Of a stretch of 63,361 nucleotides of DNA, positions 52,301 to 59,449 are shown one piece after another (the first letter of the stretch is position 1; the number at the start of each line of letters is the position of its first letter). Below the pieces are notes generated by a model. It was not told where the DNA came from and searched no databases. It saw nothing but the letters and a program-made list of their open reading frames with translations. Origin of the DNA: a virus. The position numbers and the translations under genes were made by a program. Where the stretch lies: IMG/VR virus record IMGVR_UViG_3300027974_000039, positions 1-63,361 of that record. The stretch is one strand, 5' to 3'.

Positions 52301-52577
52301 TGAATCTATGTGGATACAAAAAGAGTCGGAAGCAATGGAGCTTTCTAAATGGATGAGAACACAATGGTCTAAACAGCAAACAGTAATTCAAATAGATGTA
52401 TTCCCTAATCCTATTATTGAAACAGGAGATGTGGTGGAGATATCTTATCCTAATAACTTGGTATATTCAACTGAGGATACTGGTAAAACGGCTGGCAAAT
52501 ATATTGTACTAGATATTGAGCAGGGGTATAGTCAGGCTCCATCTACAAAGCTTACCTGTAGGTCGATTTATGTTTAA
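49314..52577 (+). CDS. Large minor tail/baseplate hub protein
   Basis: The 1087-residue protein starts at the ATG in the TAATG overlap with the previous gene; an in-frame ATG 11 codons upstream is unlikely. N-terminal hub-like parts include VSFQVSKTSSDDSSG, YIDSFTLSEFGDIDIQGLDG and QAIIRRLLDSVGFTQYNF, a pattern of actinophage and Gram-positive-phage minor tail proteins. A LamG-like insertion lies at about 690-860 (NLNGYILKIGTSQN, VGMQGEVAFDYAYISS). The C-terminus resembles a hub domain (IETGDVVEISYPNNLVYSTE). Confidence 0.72.
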   Translation: MQSVSQTTLDKLNTSASYSMSGGCWLEYNMNDLIDKAAVTATPADTATQIDPITGKTYQPFKKLFPLTSIIDPRRPGVAGINYFILNQNVTNSIPKYNVSSDLPVRTYFSSPKNQYKFWVSPKSGGTTLDNFSFTVDYPVSQTAVANTIIVKFETSYSKPSTWSIKIQDHAGTETTISTNGVVPDNGVFQLYWNGSSWSTTKFTIPSAPVNIKKIIVAVNTISVANSYLGVIEVGARYIQDVSNRIVSFQVSKTSSDDSSGIVPVGSVTSNALSMSLEGYDKKGIEYDKTMPFNKDNINLYKNVKVSPFNKIGDDVIPQGVFYIDSFTLSEFGDIDIQGLDGAKFLQEILAPDIVIQNAPSQAIIRRLLDSVGFTQYNFNTYGKGNTNKVDSATIVPLYWFTEDTKTVWQHIQELCRDTQMIATFDNNDMLQFYPRDYLFDKTRTSSFKFRSETKGTNIPNIISLTKETVPSVKAVKVIYTPIISTNYQGSSDNLYVSPPAAIGAAALQTTLLATAPAETDALKGVVSLSPISVYSELADTSFYNKAGYFLINNEIIEYDAIEFQYEPLSAPNTVIKKWITSDSDIAKFLGESKINSFKPTLRYRIKERNAFNATGKGIGVGENHLVNIDSLKEEWTGSRLNLKDKTNISDAAAFSLRQTDGSGTSISRSLLTIVAPQASKEYYCASINPDINFTSQKYFSIGTALFFKLAKAGTGRTTGEQYVSAGLGIGLDANNLNGYILKIGTSQNVANKGLNYRDVQLYKIVNGVETAVSDTQKTEDVSITGVSGGEFYRVDVRVSQATTGKIIFKIKFNNSVITATDSEPIALGNKIALVGMQGEVAFDYAYISSLKKEDFTGSYSYDNYGSYVGSATELKNVFGDFIAIGSASTIPSPWIKEFGPVAREIKKISTKYATRPGFVKYPQIILNPNVTLLGYDANSFGIDAYILNNTGAFVDLADGGQKSFIVVGETVAPLDPFEYIDPDLSATKNDEQVAFESMWIQKESEAMELSKWMRTQWSKQQTVIQIDVFPNPIIETGDVVEISYPNNLVYSTEDTGKTAGKYIVLDIEQGYSQAPSTKLTCRSIYV

Positions 52578-52591
52578 TGAAATGGTAGAAT
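52563..52591 (+). promoter_or_regulatory. Promoter of the distal baseplate unit, leaderless type
   Basis: TCGATT (52563-52568), a 17-nt spacer ending in TGG, and TAGAAT (52586-52591) are followed by exactly 6 nt and the ATG at 52598. Confidence 0.55.
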
Positions 52592-52597
52592 CTTAGT

Positions 52598-53005
52598 ATG
52601 GCTACAAAAAAACCAAGAATAGGAAAGTCGCAAATTGCTGGCGGAGTTAAAGTCCAGCTACCAATAGACTCACCCCTAATTGGAGTATTAAAAACAGATC
52701 AATATGATATTGTAAATGTATATACCAATCAAATAGATAAGACATATATTGCTTCATCTCCAGACAACAACGATGACCCTGATGAAAATGATGATAATTA
52801 TCCAGACGATCCCATAGATACATCTGATGCACCAAATTTAGAAGATATAGTATTAATTGGAACTACTGGTAAAAGATATTCATCTGGACAAACAATAACT
52901 GACCCAGAAATATATTATGACGCAAACAATAACAGATTACTTAGAGTTACTTTCGAAGTTAAAAATAGTGTTGGAGAAACTGTAAAGGGAGTAATGATAA
53001 TATGA
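52598..53005 (+). CDS. Baseplate-associated protein with Asp-rich linker
   Basis: The 135-residue protein has a basic front, a strand-rich part (KVQLPIDSPLIGVLKTDQYD), an Asp/Pro-rich linker at about 65-88 (PDNNDDPDENDDNYPDDP), then a small beta domain. It overlaps the next gene by 4 nt. Its apparent leaderless promoter suggests independent expression. It is probably a minor virion protein; the linker could bind divalent cations. Confidence 0.55.
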   Translation: MATKKPRIGKSQIAGGVKVQLPIDSPLIGVLKTDQYDIVNVYTNQIDKTYIASSPDNNDDPDENDDNYPDDPIDTSDAPNLEDIVLIGTTGKRYSSGQTITDPEIYYDANNNRLLRVTFEVKNSVGETVKGVMII

Positions 53006-53892
53006 TAACAAAATTTGGTAAAAGATTTATAACATCTTATTTAGCAAGTGGACTTAATTTTAATCAAAAAGATATTGCTATTGGAATAGGGTCACAAACA
53101 CCAACTCTTAATGACTCAGACATGCAGTTTGAATTTTACAGATCAGGAGTTTTTCTTGGGAGCTCTGACATACAAACAAATACAGCAACTGGAGAAACAA
53201 CATATTCTGTAGTTTATAAAACTACATTGCCTACAGATGTTGAAGGAATTATATCAGAGATTGGAATATTCCCTACTGGATTTATTCAGAATACAGACTA
53301 CTCATCCAAATACATATCATCATTTGAAGATACTACACAGTGGGCAGATTCAACTGGAGCTCAACCAACATCAGTATCAACGCCAACTCCAAGGATAGGA
53401 TCTTCATATTTTTCTGTTACAGCAACATCAGGACAATCAAAATCATACAGTTTAAATACTGTTTTTGATCTTTCTGGATATGGAGTAGAAGATTCTATGA
53501 CTCTTGCTTTTTATCAATCAGATTTAAATTTAGATTATATTTATGCTAGATTTTATAGCTCACCAACTAACTATAAAGAAATAAGATTTCCTGGATATTC
53601 AACAATTGGTCAAAAAATTTCATTACCAATTAAATTATCTAGTTTATTTAACTCAACATTTTCGTCTACTGGATCAACAGATTTTTCTAAAATTACTACA
53701 ATAGAAATAGGAGCCAAAGCTAAATCTTCAGGAAATGCAAATGTTTTATTAGATGGATTAAGACTAAACGATGAAGATAGATACAATAGTCAATATGGTT
53801 TAATTAGTAGATCTATACTTACTACGCCTATAGTAAAAACCCTTGGAGTAGAGATGGACATTGAGTATAAGATAGACTTAGGATTTTTATAA
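53002..53892 (+). CDS. Baseplate/minor tail protein
   Basis: The 296-residue protein begins TKFGKRFITSYLASGLNF, a start seen in several phage baseplate proteins, with a central carbohydrate-binding-like beta region (SLNTVFDLSGYGVEDSMTLA, then IEIGAKAKSSGNANVLLDGL). It shares one base with the next gene. Likely part of the tail tip, with exact role unknown. Confidence 0.55.
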   Translation: MITKFGKRFITSYLASGLNFNQKDIAIGIGSQTPTLNDSDMQFEFYRSGVFLGSSDIQTNTATGETTYSVVYKTTLPTDVEGIISEIGIFPTGFIQNTDYSSKYISSFEDTTQWADSTGAQPTSVSTPTPRIGSSYFSVTATSGQSKSYSLNTVFDLSGYGVEDSMTLAFYQSDLNLDYIYARFYSSPTNYKEIRFPGYSTIGQKISLPIKLSSLFNSTFSSTGSTDFSKITTIEIGAKAKSSGNANVLLDGLRLNDEDRYNSQYGLISRSILTTPIVKTLGVEMDIEYKIDLGFL

Positions 53893-56408
53893 TGCCTGAT
53901 AAATATTCACCACCAGACTTAAGTAAAACAGCTGCAGGAGCTGCAGCAGCAGCTAATCAAACAACTGCAGATTCCTTTGTTATTAAAAAATCAGGATTAA
54001 ATGTTGTAATGAATGCTAAATATCAATTTTCATTTTCATATTTATATGCTGATCCAAATAATGCTTCAAACCTTATTCCTGGAACAAGATCTCCAAATTT
54101 TATTGTTACACTACAAACTCCTGATTTAACTCAACCAGTAACAAATTTAGTTGTTACTCCAGGACTTCTTTCTTACTCAGTAAAATGGGATTTAATAGAT
54201 AAAGCACTTACTGCTAATAAATGGCTAATAGATATACAAATATATGAAAGTTTAACTGGAGCATTTGCAGGAGAAGAATATTTAGTTTGGGACGGTAATG
54301 GAAGTTCTGCAACGATACTTGTTTCAAATACAGCAAACAGATGGATACGTGTAGATACAAGAGATCAAGATTATAGAAAGAAAAGTGCATTTTCTGGTAT
54401 GTTTAAAGCAACAGATCCAATTGTTGTAGACACGGTTGGTCCAGATAATGTTACTTCAGTTAGTTCTACTAGCGGTATTGATACAACTGGATATTTGGGA
54501 TTTAATGCATATGCAAATATATCTTGGCCAGCAGTAACAGGCAAAGGTATAAGAGGATATAGAATTAGATTTAGTAATGATAATGGAGCTACTTATTCCT
54601 ATGTTGATTCTCCAGGCACTGGAACAACTTATAAACTTGCAGGGCTTGCTATTGGATCAACATATAAAATAGCAGTTGCAACATATGATGAATACAATAA
54701 TACATCATCCTCATATGTATCTGGATCAGATGTTACAGTTACGGGAACACCATCTGTATCAAATTATATTTCTGGAGGTCCATTTCAATTTGGCGTAGGT
54801 GTAGGATCTGTTTCTACAAATAAAGGATTATATTTTGACGCTAGCAACTACTGGTATGTTAATGCTACCAATAGCGCAAGACTTAAGGTTGGCGGAGCAT
54901 CAAGCAACTACCTTTTGTGGGATGGCTCAACTTTTGCGATAGACGGAAATATTACTGCAAGAGGCGGAACGTTTAGCGGAAACATATTTATGTCTACTTC
55001 TGGTGCATCAATTTATAATGGAACTATTGATGCCACTACTGGTAATTTAACTGGCAATGGGTTTGCATTAAATTCAACAGGACTTAAAGTAGCTAATGGA
55101 ACTAACTCAGTAACAATCGCAGCAGCAACTGGAACTATTACTGCAAATGCAGGATCAATTGGTGGATGGACTTTAAGCGGTAATACCCTTTCTAAGAATA
55201 ATGTTATATTAGACAGTACTGGTCAAATACAAGTTGGTTCATCTGCAACATCTAGCATTTATTTAAACTCATCTAATGCTAGCTTTCTTATGTGGGCTGG
55301 CAATAATACTCCAGATTCAAATGCAAAATTTAGAGTAGGAACAGACGGAACTTTATATGCTAGAAATGCAGTGTTTGGAGCAGGAACATCTGTAGAAGGC
55401 TATGCAACTTCTGGACAATTAAGTGCGGTTGATACAAAAGCTACTAATGCAGCATCATCTGCATCAACAGCATCAACAAATGCATCTACTGCATTAACTA
55501 ATGCACAAACTGCAGCAACAGATGCCAATACAGCAAAAGTTGCAGCTGCCGCAGCAAAAGCAATTGCAGACGCAGCTCTTCCATCAACAAGTTTTGATCG
55601 AGCTGCTATTGTTGCAAAAATAAGCACTAGTACAGATACAACAAGAATTGATGGCGGATTATTAAAAACAGGAACTGTTTCAGCCGATGCCGTAGTAACA
55701 GATTTTATTTCTGCATTTTCAATTAATGCTAGCAAGATTACTACGGGAACTATATCTGGAATTAAAGGCATATTCACAGATGGAGAAGTTGGCGGGTTTA
55801 CATTAGGTAATGCAGACTTAACTGCAAGTACTTCAAAACTTCCCAGAATAATTTTTGGAAACAAAGTATTACTTGGCTATGATTCAAGTAACGGAGTATA
55901 CACATTAAATGCTGGAAATCCATATACAGATTCGGGTGGCTCATTCTATGTAAATACAAACTCAAACGTATTTAGATTTGCAGCAGATTCAGCATCAAGA
56001 TCTTATGCAGCTGAAATTAGAAATACTGTAAGGGCAAGAACCTTTAGATATATAGTAGAGTCTGTACTAGATAGCTCGTCTAGAAGATTCAAAGAAAATA
56101 TTGTTGATGTTCCAAAACATTACTATGAAAGAATATTAAAGGTTAAACCTACTTTTTTTACTTATATAAATAATCACCCAGAGACACAACCTGAAGTATG
56201 GGGAAATCATGGAATGGGTCCAATAGTTGAAGATTTGGAAGAGGCAGGACTAGGAATATTTGTTGAAAGAAATTTAAATGGACAACCAACCTCACTTAGA
56301 AATCCACAAAATATGGCATTTTTACTTATACCAGTAGTTAGAGATCTTAAAGCCCAGGTTGATACGCTTGAGGCAAGGCTAATAGAATTGGAGGGGAATA
56401 ATGTTTAA
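53892..56408 (+). CDS. Tail fibre/receptor-binding protein with Fn3 and S74 domains
   Basis: The 838-residue protein has an N-terminal attachment region, a Fn3-like domain at about 185-290 (IRGYRIRFSNDNGATYSYVD), and beta repeats with a pectin-lyase-like look (GTIDATTGNLTGNGFALN). An Ala/Thr coiled segment lies at about 515-565. A C-terminal Peptidase_S74 chaperone starts near residue 728 (SSRRFKENI, then MGPIVEDLEEAGLG). It lies downstream of the hub and is a good candidate for the tail-tip receptor-binding protein. It overlaps the next gene by 8 nt. Confidence 0.78.
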   Translation: MPDKYSPPDLSKTAAGAAAAANQTTADSFVIKKSGLNVVMNAKYQFSFSYLYADPNNASNLIPGTRSPNFIVTLQTPDLTQPVTNLVVTPGLLSYSVKWDLIDKALTANKWLIDIQIYESLTGAFAGEEYLVWDGNGSSATILVSNTANRWIRVDTRDQDYRKKSAFSGMFKATDPIVVDTVGPDNVTSVSSTSGIDTTGYLGFNAYANISWPAVTGKGIRGYRIRFSNDNGATYSYVDSPGTGTTYKLAGLAIGSTYKIAVATYDEYNNTSSSYVSGSDVTVTGTPSVSNYISGGPFQFGVGVGSVSTNKGLYFDASNYWYVNATNSARLKVGGASSNYLLWDGSTFAIDGNITARGGTFSGNIFMSTSGASIYNGTIDATTGNLTGNGFALNSTGLKVANGTNSVTIAAATGTITANAGSIGGWTLSGNTLSKNNVILDSTGQIQVGSSATSSIYLNSSNASFLMWAGNNTPDSNAKFRVGTDGTLYARNAVFGAGTSVEGYATSGQLSAVDTKATNAASSASTASTNASTALTNAQTAATDANTAKVAAAAAKAIADAALPSTSFDRAAIVAKISTSTDTTRIDGGLLKTGTVSADAVVTDFISAFSINASKITTGTISGIKGIFTDGEVGGFTLGNADLTASTSKLPRIIFGNKVLLGYDSSNGVYTLNAGNPYTDSGGSFYVNTNSNVFRFAADSASRSYAAEIRNTVRARTFRYIVESVLDSSSRRFKENIVDVPKHYYERILKVKPTFFTYINNHPETQPEVWGNHGMGPIVEDLEEAGLGIFVERNLNGQPTSLRNPQNMAFLLIPVVRDLKAQVDTLEARLIELEGNNV

Positions 56409-56604
56409 ATTTTTTTGTTCTATATGTGCAGACGATAAAGATCTTTATGCTGAAGAGCTAGATATGAGTTATGCTTATGCAATATGCCCAGATTGTGGTA
56501 ATACTTTAAAAGAAACTTATGCAAGGCATGATAATATTACAGAGTCTGAAATGACAACTGAATCATACTTTTCCAATAATGGACTAGACACAAATACCCC
56601 ATAA
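56401..56604 (+). CDS. Small zinc-ribbon protein
   Basis: The 67-residue protein has CSIC near residue 6 and CPDC near residue 29, a four-cysteine zinc knuckle, followed by an acidic polar tail. It starts within the end of the fibre gene. Function unknown; such peptides often bind nucleic acid or protein. Confidence 0.55.
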   Translation: MFKFFCSICADDKDLYAEELDMSYAYAICPDCGNTLKETYARHDNITESEMTTESYFSNNGLDTNTP

Positions 56605-56613
56605 TGGTATACT
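56585..56613 (+). promoter_or_regulatory. Promoter of the 49- and 140-residue genes
   Basis: TAGACA (56585-56590), a 17-nt spacer ending in TGG, and TATACT (56608-56613), followed by an AAGGAG site and the ATG at 56636. Confidence 0.55.
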
Positions 56614-56635
56614 GTAAATCTATCAAGGAGATATA

Positions 56636-56785
56636 ATGGATAATAAATTAGAATTAGTAATAACAGCATTGCAGCAACGCATTGGAGAGCTTGTCTCACA
56701 ATATGAGACACATATTGCATTGCTTCGTGCAGAAATTACACAGATCCAGCAAGTACAAAATCCTGTGGAGTCAGAGGAGAAATAA
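56636..56785 (+). CDS. Small coiled-coil protein, 49 residues
   Basis: The frame begins with an ATG 5 nt after AAGGAG and encodes an almost wholly helical peptide (LELVITALQQRIGELVSQYE) with heptad-like Leu/Ile spacing. Its stop is 1 nt before the next gene. It could be a small assembly factor or a trimerising peptide. Confidence 0.6.
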   Translation: MDNKLELVITALQQRIGELVSQYETHIALLRAEITQIQQVQNPVESEEK

Positions 56786-56786
56786 A

Positions 56787-57209
56787 ATGGCAGAACAATT
56801 ACAACCAATGCCTGTAAATCCAGGGGATCCAATAACATCAGAGTTGTTGTCTAACATTGTGTCTAATATTAACATAATAAATAGTTTATCTAATAGTCTT
56901 AGCAGTAGCCCAACAGCAGATCCTACCCCTGCTGCTAGTGCAATACAAATTCAATCTGGACGAATAAAGATTACGGCTAACAAAGACGGCAAAACTGTTA
57001 CCGCAGTGAAATTTAAAAAAGATTTTGATGCTCAACCAAATATTGTGTGCTCAATTTGGCAGTCATCTGGAGCAGCAATATTAATCAATAAATATCAACC
57101 AATAGTAACTGCTGCATCAAATACAGGATTTTCAATACAAGCTCAAAATGTAGGAGCAACCGCTGGAGGTTCTTTTTACGTAAATTGGATTGCTTGTAGT
57201 ACAACATAG
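56787..57209 (+). CDS. Small beta-rich structural protein
   Basis: The 140-residue protein starts at the ATG at 56787, 8-9 nt after GAGGAG. An upstream in-frame ATG would overlap the 49-residue gene and is rejected. A helical front with SNIVSNINIINSLSNSLSS is followed by a single beta domain (IQIQSGRIKITANKDGKTVT to NVGATAGGSFYVNWIACSTT) that resembles tip domains of short phage fibres. Likely a virion protein. Confidence 0.6.
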   Translation: MAEQLQPMPVNPGDPITSELLSNIVSNINIINSLSNSLSSSPTADPTPAASAIQIQSGRIKITANKDGKTVTAVKFKKDFDAQPNIVCSIWQSSGAAILINKYQPIVTAASNTGFSIQAQNVGATAGGSFYVNWIACSTT

Positions 57210-57212
57210 GTA

Positions 57213-57240
57213 TTGACATTATGTAGCATTATGCTACAAT
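57213..57240 (+). promoter_or_regulatory. Promoter with overlapping 17-bp operator-like inverted repeat
   Basis: TTGACA (57213-57218), a 16-nt spacer and TACAAT (57235-57240). TGTAGCAT (57222-57229) and ATGCTACA (57231-57238) form an inverted repeat covering the spacer and -10, a classic repressor-site position. Confidence 0.7.
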
Positions 57241-57252
57241 TTTATTTATACT

Positions 57253-57278
57253 ATAGGCCATGAATATTCATGGCCTAT
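57253..57278 (+). promoter_or_regulatory. Perfect 26-bp palindrome in the leader of the phosphoesterase gene
   Basis: ATAGGCCATGAAT is followed directly by its reverse complement, with no spacer. It starts just past the predicted transcription start and lies 16 nt before the ATG at 57295. It may be a dimeric repressor site or, as RNA, a hairpin. Confidence 0.65.
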
Positions 57279-57294
57279 TAACATTAAGGTAAAT

Positions 57295-58095
57295 ATGACA
57301 AACGATTTAAAATGGATGCTCTCGTCAGATCAACAGTTCCCGTATCAAGATGATAAGATGATTGAGCTATGGTTTAAGGTCATGAAATGGTTTAAGCCAG
57401 ATGTTGTTGACTACCTTGGGGATACAGACGACCAAGCATGCTATAGCAAATATACAGAAGGACGCTCAGCAGAATTTTTAAACTTTCATAAAACAGATAG
57501 CAGGGACCTTATCGTTCCAATGATGCGACACGAAGCAAAAGGCGCAAGAGATTTTTATGCAAAGACAAGAGATATGCTTCCAGAGGCTCAGTTATTTTCA
57601 GCACTTGGTAATCACGATGTAAGAATCTTTAACTATGTTGATGCAAAACTTCCAGACTACATAAATGAAGTTACACCAGAAGCATTATGGGGACTTGACT
57701 CATTAGGATATGAATATATTTATTATGATGAACTACCTAAGCGCCGCTTTGGAGATATTCACGTTCACCATGGACTTTCAATTGCAGCAACAGGATCTGC
57801 AAGAAAAGATATGGAAGACATGCAGGTATCTTTAATTCGTGGTCACTCACACAGAATTGCTTCTCATATGGTAACATACGAACTTAGAAACAATGGCGCT
57901 GGAGAAACTCTTCGTGGATACGAGATTGGTCATATGTGTGACGAAAAGGGTCCAGGAATGAAATATACACAACACCACGATTGGCAAAAGGGATTTGCTG
58001 TTGCACATATTGTTAATGACTATCCTCACATTCAAATGATCCACGTGTCACCAGATTACTCTTGCGTGGTGGATGGAAAGTTTTTTCAAGTATGA
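57295..58095 (+). CDS. Calcineurin-like metallophosphoesterase
   Basis: The 266-residue protein has the metal-binding blocks of the family: SSDQQFPYQD near residue 10 (variant D-x-H block), YLGDTDD near 41, GNHD near 105, HVHHG near 160 and RGHSHR near 182. Such enzymes cleave phosphomono- or diesters of nucleic acids, nucleotides or proteins. It is the first gene of the replication-side module and carries its own tightly regulated-looking promoter. The substrate could be DNA ends or nucleotides; this is not determinable here. Confidence 0.8.
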   Translation: MTNDLKWMLSSDQQFPYQDDKMIELWFKVMKWFKPDVVDYLGDTDDQACYSKYTEGRSAEFLNFHKTDSRDLIVPMMRHEAKGARDFYAKTRDMLPEAQLFSALGNHDVRIFNYVDAKLPDYINEVTPEALWGLDSLGYEYIYYDELPKRRFGDIHVHHGLSIAATGSARKDMEDMQVSLIRGHSHRIASHMVTYELRNNGAGETLRGYEIGHMCDEKGPGMKYTQHHDWQKGFAVAHIVNDYPHIQMIHVSPDYSCVVDGKFFQV

Positions 58096-58280
58096 TCAAG
58101 TGTAATAAATGCGGAGGAAGAGTATTCGTTGATAGAGTATTCTCTCAAAAAATGCATATGGAACTATTTTGCATCATGTGCGGTAAACGCTGGATGATGA
58201 ATAAGCATACAAATAGGATGGGTAAATGGCTAGAGACACTAGAAGAAAATCACTCAAAGAAGTACGGTATTTCTTCTTAA
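58092..58280 (+). CDS. Small zinc-ribbon protein
   Basis: The 62-residue protein starts at an ATG overlapping the phosphoesterase stop (ATGA). It has CNKCGG and CIMCGKRW, a classic treble-clef or ribbon pair, then a basic Met/Lys-rich tail. Its end overlaps the next frame by 55 nt, so one of the two boundaries may be imprecise. A DNA- or RNA-binding role is plausible. Confidence 0.55.
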   Translation: MIKCNKCGGRVFVDRVFSQKMHMELFCIMCGKRWMMNKHTNRMGKWLETLEENHSKKYGISS

Positions 58281-58708
58281 ACGAAAAGATACACAAGACT
58301 CTTAGTCTATCTAGAGCCAAAGATCAGCTTATTGCTTGGTCTTATTTAGATAAGAAAAGAATGCTTTACCCATATTCAGAAGTAGATAAAAATATGGGGA
58401 GTGCTTATAGTATTGTTCAGGTTGCCTCAATGTTAAATAAGCATAGGGTTACAATACAAGACTACATTCTAGAAGGCAAAATAAAATCTCCACAAAAGAT
58501 TTATCCTATTGGCAGCGCTTCAGAAGATACTTGGTATAAGTATATGTTTAGCGACAAAGATATATTAGATCTACACCAATATATATTAGAGGCTGGACAT
58601 TCTAAAAATGTTCCATCTAAGGCAGAATTATTGGCTCTTCTCAAACACAGCTTTATATTGTATACTAAGACCGTAGACGGTTTTGTACCAGTATGGAAGG
58701 CGGAGTAA
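58226..58708 (+). CDS. Helix-turn-helix protein, MerR/excisionase-like
   Basis: The 160-residue protein contains SIVQVASMLNKHRVTIQDYI followed by LEGKI (residues about 55-80), which fits the winged-helix motif of excisionase/MerR-type DNA-binding proteins. A basic N-terminus and a helical C-terminus follow the usual plan of small phage regulators. It could be a transcription or replication regulator. Its stop overlaps the next start (TAATG). Confidence 0.6.
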   Translation: MARDTRRKSLKEVRYFFLNEKIHKTLSLSRAKDQLIAWSYLDKKRMLYPYSEVDKNMGSAYSIVQVASMLNKHRVTIQDYILEGKIKSPQKIYPIGSASEDTWYKYMFSDKDILDLHQYILEAGHSKNVPSKAELLALLKHSFILYTKTVDGFVPVWKAE

Positions 58709-58839
58709 TGAGTTACAACGCAATATATACACTTGAGACTGGCGCTTCTAAGAAGCGTAAGAGAGAAAAAGAAGTTGAGGAATGGAATTCAAAGAACGGC
58801 CCTGTTGTAGTGAAAAAGGTGGAAGATGGAAAAAAGTAG
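58708..58839 (+). CDS. Tiny basic protein, 43 residues
   Basis: The frame starts in the TAATG overlap and encodes a very basic peptide (GASKKRKREKEVEEWNSKN) that overlaps the next gene by 14 nt. It is tightly packed in the operon. Unknown role; nucleic-acid binding possible. Confidence 0.55.
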   Translation: MSYNAIYTLETGASKKRKREKEVEEWNSKNGPVVVKKVEDGKK

Positions 58840-58939
58840 GGTAGTTACTTGTGATATTTGTAATCGGGATATAGAAGTTCGTTGGGGCATATTTGCCAGT
58901 GATACACTAACTAGACATAAGAAGGCGGAACATAAATGA
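58826..58939 (+). CDS. Tiny zinc-finger-like protein, 37 residues
   Basis: The frame encodes CDIC near residue 9 and H31/H36 (TRHKKAEH), the C2H2 spacing of a single zinc finger. A GGTGG-type purine stretch precedes the ATG. It overlaps both neighbours. Confidence 0.5.
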   Translation: MEKSRVVTCDICNRDIEVRWGIFASDTLTRHKKAEHK

Positions 58940-59142
58940 CAACGAGAGTAAAGGTCGATCTTTCTTTTACTAGAAATCTTGGTAACTATGAAAGCATTAG
59001 GATTAATGTTGGCGTAGAAGATGATGTTCGTTCTGGGGAGACAGTTGATTCTGCCACCGAAAGGGTATACGCATTTGTAGAAAACAAGCTTGTTCAAAAG
59101 ACAAGCGAAGTAGAGGAAGAGCTTAAGAGTGGCAAACAATAG
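58936..59142 (+). CDS. Small hypothetical protein, 68 residues
   Basis: The protein starts in ATGA overlap with the zinc-finger gene. VKVDLSFTRNLGNYESIRIN and ETVDSATERVYAFVENKLVQ suggest a small alpha-beta fold of a type seen near phage replication genes. No function recognised. It overlaps the next gene by 14 nt. Confidence 0.6.
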   Translation: MTTRVKVDLSFTRNLGNYESIRINVGVEDDVRSGETVDSATERVYAFVENKLVQKTSEVEEELKSGKQ

Positions 59143-59449
59143 AGAGCCATATATCCTTATGACAAATTACCAGAATCTTTACAAAGAGAAATATGGTAGA
59201 CTTCCTACACTAAACAAGTTTAGAGAAAAGTGGGCTATGCAAGATGTAATTGATAGCGTAGGATTTCATAAGGCAAATGATCTATTAAACTATTATTTTA
59301 GTCTAGAAAAAACGGGCCACCCACTGCAATTTTTTTATTATAACTTTGACAAAATGGAAAATGCTAGAATAGAACTACAAAAGGATATTGAGACACGCCG
59401 ACTACTGCGAGAGTCTACTAAGAAGATGGTGGAAGAGGGCGGGCTATGA
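59129..59449 (+). CDS. Small protein upstream of the helicase, possible helicase loader
   Basis: The 106-residue protein likely starts at GTG, with AGAGGAAGAG about 6 nt upstream. It is largely helical (YKEKYGRLPTLNKFREKWAM, then ETRRLLRESTKKMVEEGG). It sits directly before the DnaB-like helicase with a 4-nt overlap, the usual spot for a loader or helicase partner. No AAA+ motifs are present, so the loader idea is only positional. Confidence 0.5.
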   Translation: MANNREPYILMTNYQNLYKEKYGRLPTLNKFREKWAMQDVIDSVGFHKANDLLNYYFSLEKTGHPLQFFYYNFDKMENARIELQKDIETRRLLRESTKKMVEEGGL

